From the NCBI GenBank assembly GCA_020634755.1, contig JACKBC010000002.1:186001-250000 (forward strand): 64,000 nt of DNA, read 5' to 3'. Origin of the DNA: Caldilineaceae bacterium. GTDB taxonomy: Bacteria; Chloroflexota; Anaerolineae; Caldilineales; Caldilineaceae. The translations under genes and the position numbers were made by a program. Below are positions 37,501 to 46,100 of the stretch, piece by piece. The number at the start of each line of letters is the position of its first letter. Within the stretch, counting starts at the first letter, position 1. A model generated the notes under the pieces. It did not search any database. It saw nothing but the letters and a program-made list of their open reading frames with translations, and was not told the origin of the DNA.

Positions 37501-40166
37501 CCTAGGCTAGAGAGAAGCTGCCCCCACGCATTTTCTGGGCGTAGGCTGGGTATCCATGCAAAATCACTATCGGGTAGACAGATCTGCCCCATACCCAATA
37601 GCGTAGGTTTGGGACCTACCTCCAAAAAGATAGTGGCGCCCTGGATCTGCACCACATTCATGCCATCAACAAAGCGTACAGGTTCGCGCACATGCTGCAC
37701 CCAATAATCTGCTTCTGTGATTTCATGGGTCACTAATTCGCCTGTCAGATTTGAAACAATAGGAATTTGAGGTTGATTGTAGATGATCCCTTTGGCGATC
37801 TGTGCGAACTGCGCCATCATCGGTTCCATGAGCGGAGAGTGGAACGCGTGGGAGACGGCCAAGGATCGACATTTGATTCCTTGTTTCGATAGTGTTGCCA
37901 TAACCCTCTCTACGGCTTCTTTTACACCGGAAATCACCACACTTTCCGGACCGTTAATCGCCGCAATTGAGACCTGTTCTTCGGCAAGCAACAAGGCAGA
38001 AATTGCTTCATATGGCGCCATGACCGAAACCATTGAGCCATTTTGGGGCAGCATCTGCATGAGGCGACCGCGTTCGGCAATCAGCTTGAGGCCGTCCTCA
38101 AGTGAAAAGACTCCCGCGATACAGGCTGCGACATATTCACCCACACTATGTCCCATGACCACATCTGGGTTGATACCCCACGAACGCCACAATTGGGCAA
38201 GCGCATATTCAATTGCAAAAAGCGCAGGCTGAGCGTAAGCAGTCTGATTTAGAGGGGATTCTTCTCCGGTCGGATAAAGTACAGAAAGCAAGGATATGTC
38301 CAACTGGCGTAGATAGGCATCACACTGCTCAAGCGTTTGGCGGAAGACAGGCTCCTTTTCATAAAGCTCCCTTCCCATGCCGACGTATTGGGAACCTTGC
38401 CCCGTAAACAGAAAGGCAATCTTGGGGCTTTTGTTTTTGATGACTTGTCCACTCAATAGAGCATTTGCCTGTTCATCCTCAGCAAAGCGCGCCAATTTCT
38501 GGCTGATCTCAGCTTTCTCACCGCTGACAACAGCTAGGCGATAGGCAAAGTCTGTCCTCCCGATATTGGCCGTAAAGCAAATATCGGCCAGATGGGCTGG
38601 CGTCATAGCAAGATAGCTCACATAGCGACTTGCTAATGCCTTGAGCGCCTCTGTGCTCTTGGCACTAAGCGTTAACAATGAGGTGGGTTGTCTGTGGGTG
38701 TTTTTGTGGTCACTTGCACCAGCCGGTGCTTGTTCTAAAATGATGTGTGCGTTTGTCCCGCTAAACCCAAAAGCACTCACGCCAGCGAGCCGGTTTGCTT
38801 TGCCGTTTGCCGATTGTTCGTCCCCAAAAGGATGTGGCCGCGGAGCCCAGGGAATGCACTCGGTTGGGACTTCGACAGCCAGATTGTCCCAGTCAATTTT
38901 CGGGTTAGGCTCTTTGAAATGGAGGCTGGGGGGGATCTGTTCATGTTCGAAGGAGAGCACAACTTTTATCAAACCAGCGATACCAGCTGCTGCTTCCAAG
39001 TGGCCAATATTTGTTTTGACAGAACCAATGAATAGCGGGTCTTGTCTATCTTGGGTTCCCAGTACTTTGCCAAGCGCCCGCACCTCAATTGGATCCCCTA
39101 AAGAGGTACCCGTACCATGGGCTTCTACATAACTTATCTGGGCAGGATCAACATTTGCCGAGGCCAACGCACTACGCAACAGCTTTTCCTGGGCGGGTCC
39201 GTTGGGCACGGTTAGGCCCGCGCTTGGTCCATCATGGTTGACAGCTGTTCCGCGAATCACCGCCCGGATCATATCACCATCACGCAGCGCGTCGGAGAGG
39301 CGCTTTAAGACAACTACGCCACAACCTTCGCCGCGACTATACCCATCCGCGGCGGCATCAAATGTCTTACAACGTCCATCTGGCGCCAGGGCATTGGTTT
39401 TACTAAGTTGGATACTGTCTTCTGGTGAGAGGCTCAAATGGACACCCCCAGCCAAAGCTAAATCAGTTGCTCCTGTTTGTAGTGCTTGAACAGCCAGCGA
39501 AGTGGCAACCAAAGAACTGGAACACGCCGTGGCAACAACCATGCTTGGCCCTTGTAGACCCAAGCAGTATGAAAGTCGCCCCGCTGGCATGCTCATGACG
39601 GCGCCGGTCTGGATATAACGATCCTCTTCTAGGATGCCTGGTTCAAGTGAAGCATATTCACTATTGAGCCGATCATGACCAATGTACACGCCTGTATTGG
39701 AGTTCCGTAATTGGTGGGCTGGAATCCCTGCGCTCTCGATGGCTTCCCAACTCACTTCCAAGAGGAGACGTTGTTGTGGATCCATGCTCATTGCTTCGCG
39801 GGGCGAGATCCGGAAGAAATCTGCATCGAACCCCTCAATTCCCCACGGCATCGTCTCTTTATCGAGAAAGGCCCCACGCCGCACATTCATTTTGCCCGGT
39901 GTATCCGGTGCAGGATCATAGTAGGCGTCGATGTCCCAACGCTCTTTGGGGATTTCGCGTGTAGCATCCACGCCATCGCGCAGCAATTGCCAGAATGCCT
40001 CAGGATCTAGGGCGCCTGGAAAACGGCAGCCCAGGCCGATAATGGCAATGGGTTCTCGGTTTCCCTCTTCGGCCGCCTTTAATTGCGCTTTTAAGTCTTG
40101 AATCACAAGATAGGCTTGTGTCAGAGCCTTACGTTGGGAGGTGGATGCGGGTGATTGTTGCGTCAT
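34551..40166 (-). CDS. PKS module 4: KS-AT-DH-KR-ACP
   Basis: 1871 residues. KS Cys215 (ATACSSSL), AT GHSVG with HAFH (malonyl). The DH has DHTVYGEIVSPGA and GLLDACLQ, so both catalytic residues are kept. There is no methyltransferase and no ER. The KR is intact with TGGLGGIG, GRRGVS, APKVNGAWYL, FSSNAS, QGNYVAAN and the B-type LDD motif. The ACP is GMDSL. The predicted product is an alpha,beta-double bond that conjugates with the M5 double bond. The start lies three bases past the M3 stop, with the ribosome site AAAGGAGAG inside the last M3 codons, implying translational coupling. Confidence 0.95.
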   Translation of the reverse strand: MTQQSPASTSQRKALTQAYLVIQDLKAQLKAAEEGNREPIAIIGLGCRFPGALDPEAFWQLLRDGVDATREIPKERWDIDAYYDPAPDTPGKMNVRRGAFLDKETMPWGIEGFDADFFRISPREAMSMDPQQRLLLEVSWEAIESAGIPAHQLRNSNTGVYIGHDRLNSEYASLEPGILEEDRYIQTGAVMSMPAGRLSYCLGLQGPSMVVATACSSSLVATSLAVQALQTGATDLALAGGVHLSLSPEDSIQLSKTNALAPDGRCKTFDAAADGYSRGEGCGVVVLKRLSDALRDGDMIRAVIRGTAVNHDGPSAGLTVPNGPAQEKLLRSALASANVDPAQISYVEAHGTGTSLGDPIEVRALGKVLGTQDRQDPLFIGSVKTNIGHLEAAAGIAGLIKVVLSFEHEQIPPSLHFKEPNPKIDWDNLAVEVPTECIPWAPRPHPFGDEQSANGKANRLAGVSAFGFSGTNAHIILEQAPAGASDHKNTHRQPTSLLTLSAKSTEALKALASRYVSYLAMTPAHLADICFTANIGRTDFAYRLAVVSGEKAEISQKLARFAEDEQANALLSGQVIKNKSPKIAFLFTGQGSQYVGMGRELYEKEPVFRQTLEQCDAYLRQLDISLLSVLYPTGEESPLNQTAYAQPALFAIEYALAQLWRSWGINPDVVMGHSVGEYVAACIAGVFSLEDGLKLIAERGRLMQMLPQNGSMVSVMAPYEAISALLLAEEQVSIAAINGPESVVISGVKEAVERVMATLSKQGIKCRSLAVSHAFHSPLMEPMMAQFAQIAKGIIYNQPQIPIVSNLTGELVTHEITEADYWVQHVREPVRFVDGMNVVQIQGATIFLEVGPKPTLLGMGQICLPDSDFAWIPSLRPENAWGQLLSSLGKLYTLGCHIKWGNFYNSEHIALRKVALPTYPFQREPYWIASGNETTKLTRVRPLLDKMVKSPIHKATIFETAFSAQNIPFLRDHTVYGEIVSPGACHMAMVLSGAETLFDTSNFRLEDVVFPQALVLSKEGERTVQAILSPTEGGREAEFRVISFSDDDDVLTHAVGRVQVQTESQAEVIPLDEIQAECRTAIDGTRIYEAAAAQQIFLGPAFQWLADIRVGEKKAIAKLTRPPSIGSLHGHLLHPGLLDACLQATGVTILDQDAKEPVLPFTISEMYHYAQATGQAWWCYLQEVEDHRWNIYLLDANGMVLVKIVGFEGRVAPREALHLAPAWHDWFYKRVWRSQPLAQPANRPIPGSYLIIADRGGLGATLAKALHGRGLQCLLVDYGLEYSKPATASKDVVPEQYQTVTINPRIPEHSYQLIHELQSTDWPTLSHVLYFSPDAPADSVPQKAITLNVGLLHLVQALMEADLAPALTVVTENAQVIDGQESINDCDASLWGLAQTIAAEYPELKCKRIDVTAETEISRLLAELQTEEQQVESQVALRQGERYVARLIPSHEHLEPPEQSPIKPEGSYLLTGGLGGIGLQVAQQLAAEGAGHLVLAGRRGVSTKETQDVIQRLEAEGTKVHVIQADVTVESEVEQLLAACPKPLHGIIHMAGVLDDGVLSRQTTARFEKVMAPKVNGAWYLHCLTQDTPLDFFICFSSNASLLEEGGQGNYVAANTFLDSLMQHRRAMGLPGLSINWGAWADVGMAADLIQQMPQQGLDAIPLEVGREIVTALIASELKSNNQTGQIAAMPVNWARYLSHFVTVPSLLAEFSSKQTSAANGSTLMLRRELEAVRPRERAQRILAYLQEELCSVLLLSQPPMPQQGFLEMGMDSLMIVEFRNRLQTALDMKLPSTLLFKYPSLEELTEHLSSLFSTNEGTEERAVTGQHGTLTREEENQAEKPLSDTESLSAEDVDALMAEKFQALTKFLEN

Positions 40167-40169
40167 CTT

Positions 40170-43100
40170 CTATCGCTCTCCTTTCTGAATGTTTGTGACT
40201 TCCATCATCAGGAGCGCTTCTAGCTCGCTCTCACTCATCATCTCTAATTCCGCAACGTCTAAACCGGCTGGCTCAACATCATTATTTACAGTTTGCAACT
40301 TTGCATCTTCTTCGTGTTTATCCTCTTTCGCCTCATCCCATTGTGGTAGCAAGAGTACGTCCTTGGCCAGATAATCACATATCTGTTGAACAGTAGGATA
40401 ATCAAAAATCAAGGTCGAAGGCAACGCTTGTCCCACCAGCGTTTGTAACCGATTGCGTAACTCAATCGCCATCAAAGAATCTAGCCCGACGTCAAACAAG
40501 CCCTGCTCGTGATCAAGGATGTCATTGGCGTCAAAGCCCAATACTTGAGCCACCTGTTGCCCGATCTCACTTATGAGGATTTCATGGACATCTTGGACAG
40601 AGGCCTTTGCCAAACGTTCTAACAATGAATCCGCTGGCGGCACCGAACTTGGTTTGTTCGCAGGCGAAAGTTGCTCCAACGGCTTGACCAAATAGTCAAA
40701 TAGCGAACGTACATGGGGCAATTTCTGGTTCAACTCTGACCAATTTGTAGGCAGAAGACCTATTTGGGCATCTGGTTGGGTTAGTATGATATCCAATAGT
40801 TGCAAGCGCATCTCCGGTGTGATCGCACTATTCTCTGTTTGCGCCCAGGTCGCACGGTTGCCTGCCTCCGCCGACATAGGAGCTTCGGCCCAACCACTCC
40901 AATTGATCGAATGCGCAGGCAAGCCAAGCGCTCTGCGATGATGGGCAAGTGCAACTAGAAAGGCGCTAATCGCAGAATCAATCGCTCGACCTTGAAGCCC
41001 CGTCATCGCTTGACTGTCCATCAATGGTGGATTGGCGGAAAAACAGATAAAGAAATCGAGTGGCAACGCTTGGGTTGCAAGATGTAGATTCCAAGCACCT
41101 TGTACATTGGAGGCAAATCCTCCTTCGAACTGCGCCGTTGTTTGATTGGGCAGAAGGCTATTCGCGAACGAGTCAGCCGCATAAATGATGCCACGTAAAG
41201 ATGCACCAGCCGTAGTAATCACGCGTTCTATATCCTGTGGCGCGGAGAGGTCAGCGTCGATAACCACTACTTGCGCCCCTGCTGCTTCCAGCTTGTGAAC
41301 AGCTGCTTTTGGCAATTTAGATATAGCGCCATCGCGTGCAACCATGATGAGGTGACGAGCGCCCTGCTGGACAAGCCAATCGGCGATGTCAAGCGTTAGC
41401 CTGTCCGGTCCACCAGTGATGAGGTAGGCGCTATCCGCGTTGATTGACAGCTCACTCGGCTCGTTTCTGCCGAAGTTCCCCGGCGCGCGGGCAGATGTGG
41501 GCAAGGCGAGGATGACCTTGCCCACATTTTTGCCTTGAGCCATAAAGTGGAATGCGCTACTCACATCAGTTATCGGGAAGAGTGTATAGGGCAAAGGCTG
41601 AAATGTTCCCGCTTCTATCTCCTGCACTGTATGCAATAGTGTTGTACGGACAAAGTCCGGCCGCGTCTCCAATGTATCCTTGACATCAAACTCATAATGG
41701 GCATAGTGTACATCTGGGCGCGTCTGCGTAATTTTTTGCCTGTCTTGCACACCGGCGAAGTTCAGGTCGATGTAATAGCCATCCTGGGCCAGTACTGCAA
41801 GATTTGTATCGATAAATTCTTCACTTAGCGTGTTGAGGAGAATATCCACACCTTCTGAGTTGGTCAGTGCCAGAATTCTGGCCGCAAAGTCATGCGTTTG
41901 TGCATTCATTACGCGCTGGATACCTTGCGATTGTAGAAAGTTCTGCTTTTCCAGTCGTTCTGTTACAAAGATTTCCGCACCAGCACGTTGGGCAACTTGC
42001 ATAGCAAATTGACCGATCTCATCCGCCGCGTGATGGATCAACACCCTGTCTCCCGCCTTGATCTTCGCGATTGCATGGAGCGCATCAACCGCAATCAGCG
42101 AATCAAACGGGAGCGTAGCAGCTTCTGCAAAGGTCAGGTTCTGCGGTTTGTGCGCTACAAACGCGCTATTGAGCGTAACAAAGTTGGCCAGGCAGCCTGT
42201 GCGATGGGCAACTTCGCTCACCGCGATCACTTCATCACCGACCTTGAAATCGGTCACATCTTGGCCTACCGCGACGATGATACCCGCACACTCGGGGCCA
42301 AAAGCAATCTTTGCGACCTCTCGCGTACCCAGCTTTTTGGCATAATGCTCTTCCAGCGTTCCCAATACGGCGAGTGCATCCTTTAGAATGACACCAGCGG
42401 CATGGACCTGAATCTCTACTTCATGGGGCTGTAGCGGCAAATGGGATACAGGTGCAAGATAAAGATCATCAAAGTTCCCGTATTGCTCGAGTTTGACGCG
42501 AAAGTGACCGTCTGGGATGGCTTGGTGGACGCGCTCAGGATGTAGGCGGTTTGTTAATCGGGCAACATACCGTTCACCGCGACAATAGGCCAGAAAATTT
42601 TCTTGAACACCAGCAAGTAATTCCTGCACCAGACTTCTCATTACGGATGTGGGTTCAATGCCCGATAACTCAACATCGACACATGTACAAGATAGCTCAG
42701 GGTGCTCCACATTGATGAGATGCGCTAATCCCCACAACGGTGCATGATGGAGATGTAAAGGCTTATTGATAATCGCTTGGCTTTCTTTTGTGATCATCCA
42801 CAAGCGGGGGGTGATGCCTACCTGTGTTATCGCCTGCACCAAATTAGCGACATTGCGGCAATGGGATAGGGCGGTCGCAGAAACCTGCTCAGCCGCTGTT
42901 GCTTTTGCGCTTGCAAAATAAACGACTTGTGTTGGATTCCCGTAGCGAGAGCCATATTCTTGCAGCAGAGAATGGAAATCCGCGGGTTTCTCTAGATTCA
43001 TCACAATCGTATCGCCAAGCTGCAAATAGGATGTATTGGTGGCTGGTTGGACTAACATACACTGTTCAAAACGTTCTCTGAGCAGAGACAGCAACATGTG

Positions 43101-46100
43101 CCCAATGCGTGCTTCTTCATCTGAGGGTCCGACAAAAATCAGCCAATTTTCTTGAAGATGCTTGACTAGCTGTTTTTCAATTGCTTTAGGTTCCCAAATC
43201 ACTGTATGTAGCAGTTCCTGCCATTCATTTTGCCGGTGGCGTAGCAGCGCAGAACGGGATGTTTTTTTCTCTTTCAATTCAATGAATTCAGCTAGCACAA
43301 GCCCCGACTGGTCCAACAATTGGATATCCCAAGTTCGTTCACCCGTGCGCTGCGTGATGTGATACCAAAGTGGCTGATCACTGGGAAGTTCCCCCTGAGT
43401 CTGCCCAAATGGTTGATGAAGAGATTGGTGAATACGAAAGGCTTTAAAATAAAACGGGGCCCAGGTTTCTTGCCCCATCGAGTTAACCGCTTCGGTCAGT
43501 TGTAGACCGCCATCAAGCAGACCTGGATGTATTGGGAACGCATGATCATTCACCATCTCCGGACGTTGCACCTGTGCAAGTGCCTCGCCGTTGCCACGTA
43601 GAATTGTCGTGAGCCATTGAAAGCTGAGGCCATAGTCAAAAGCCTGTTGGCGGAGTGTCTGATACAGATCCCGAACGGTTATCTCCGCTTGGCAGCGGGC
43701 TTGCACCGCATCAAGCGCTACCTGTTGGTGCATAGACGCAGCAACCGAGACCTTCCCCATGATATGCACCGTCATTTCTGGAGAAGGTTGTTGCGGATCA
43801 AAACTGATAATTTGAAAAGAAGCCGTCTGTTGGGGTGCTTCTTCTGGCTTCAGCAGCAGTTGCACCGTGCGGGAGGATGCTTCATCCAGCACCAGGGCTT
43901 CCAGATACATGACCTCTTCTAACTGGCAAAGCGGGGTACCAAACAGCGCTTCTGCCGCGCTCAAGGCAGAAGCGATATAGGCGGCAATGGAGACAACAAC
44001 TTCGCCATAAACTTGATGATCAAAGACAAATGACGCTGCCCGCGGTAAGTTTAGCTCAAATAGAACGCCTTCCAGCAGCGGAGATTGGACTCTGTTTTTG
44101 ATTAGCGGCCCGAAGGGATTTGGCATCGGCGCCGAGAGCGCTTGGGGCGATTGAAACCCTGGAGCCTTGGCGATGACAACATGTTCTGTTGGTGTAGGTT
44201 CTGTCCCATTAGCCGTCGCTGTGGCCGTGAGCGAACCTGCTGCTTGGAAGCCTGTAGCCTCAAGCAAATTCTGCCACTGGTTGAGCCGCAGCAACGGATA
44301 GTCTGGACGCAGATCCAGATCGGTGAAATGCCACCACCCCTTAAGCAGGCCAAAGGTCAGGTCCAACCAGCGCTGGGGGATGGTCTCCTCGATTAATAGC
44401 AAAAGAGCTCCTGGCGCCAGCATCCGCTGAATATGTGCCAGGCTTGCGCGCAGATTTTGCGTCGCATGTAACATATTGGCGCCCAGAATAATATCGTATG
44501 GCTGTCCAACAAAGCCCTGTGCGGTGGGCGCCTTTTCGATATCGAGAACTTTATATTGCACAAAAGGATAGGCGCGGAATCGCTCTTCGGCCTGGGCCAC
44601 AAAAAGTGGCGAAATATCCGTAAAGGTGTATTCTGTCTTTTCCGCGGACAAAACAGGCAACAAGGCGGAGGTCGTTCCGCCCGTGCCCGCACCAATCTCT
44701 AAAATCCGTAGCGAGCGTCCCGGCGCGAGGCTATCCTGGGCCTTGCGCACGGCCTCTTGCGCCAAGAGGTTGCTCACTTTAGCCTGGGGAGAACTTTTGT
44801 AGATCGCTTGGACGATGCTGTCATCCCCGTTGGGGAATAATAACTCCAGTGGGTTTAGCTCGCCCCGCAGAACTTCGGCCAACTTCTCGCCACAACGCGC
44901 AAGCAATGGCCATTCCGGCGATGCTTTGGTTGCGGTAGAAGCAAGTGCAATGCTGTCCAGCGCATTTTCTGGCACACGGATCACACGCCAAGAGGTACCT
45001 GTTTGTTGTAGGATCTGTTCTTCGGCCAATATACCGAGGAGCCGCTTAAACAAGCGCATGTGTTGCGAGACAATGCCGAATTGTTGTGCCAATTCATCGC
45101 TTTGCCATGTGGTACCGATTTCAAAGGGGAATCCTAATAGTTCGAATGCTCCTACTACATAGGCGAGGCTCAAGGCCTCAAGCTCATGCATCACGCGGCG
45201 ATATGCATGAAACTCCGGTTGGCTCGTCAACGTGTGGGATTGGGCTGCGAGAGCCTGTGTCAACTCGTTTGGTGTTGGCAGATAATTGGGTAGGCGAGAC
45301 TCGCTCGGTTGTGTTTTGCGGGCAGAGTTGGGAGTCCACCTATCACGTAGCCAATAGCGTTTGCGTTGCCACGGATAGGTCGGCAAAATGACCTTTCGTG
45401 GCGCCTCGGGCAAATTGCTATGAACCTGATAATAGCGGGGCCAATCGACCGGCACGCCCCGCACATAGAGTTGCCCTAAGGCCGCCAATAGCTGTGCCCA
45501 TTCGTTACTAGGCTGATTGGCGCGGGGGCGTAATGAAGGAAGCCATGTCTGGTCACTTTCTAGTAGACATTGCCGCCCCATCCCCAGTAAAGTCGGCTTG
45601 GGGCCGATTTCGACAAAAATTTCCACATTCTGTTGCTGTAAGGTTTCCATACCCGCCATAAAACGCACGGGCTGGCGGATATGATCGATCCAGTATTCAG
45701 GGGTTGCAACCGCATGGGTTATCAACTCTCCAGTAAGATTCCCGACCAAGTTGATCGCTGGCGTGTGATAGGTTACCGCTTGGGCAATCTGTGCAAACGA
45801 TTGAAGCATCGGCTCCATCAGGGGTGAATGAAAGGCGTGCGAAACGGTTAGCGGCTTCGTCTTAATTCCTTCTGCTTCCAGGCCAGCACAACACAACTGA
45901 ATTGCCTCGTTTTCACCGGAGATGACCATGCTTTGTGGCCCGTTCATCGCGGCCAATGCAACGGCATGTACATAGGGTTGAATGATGCTTGTTACCTGTT
46001 CTTCACTCGCCATAACAGCAACCATCGTCCCATTTCGAGGTAGGGCTTGCATCAGCCGACCCCGTTCAGCAATCAATTTGAGGCCATCTTCCAACGAAAA

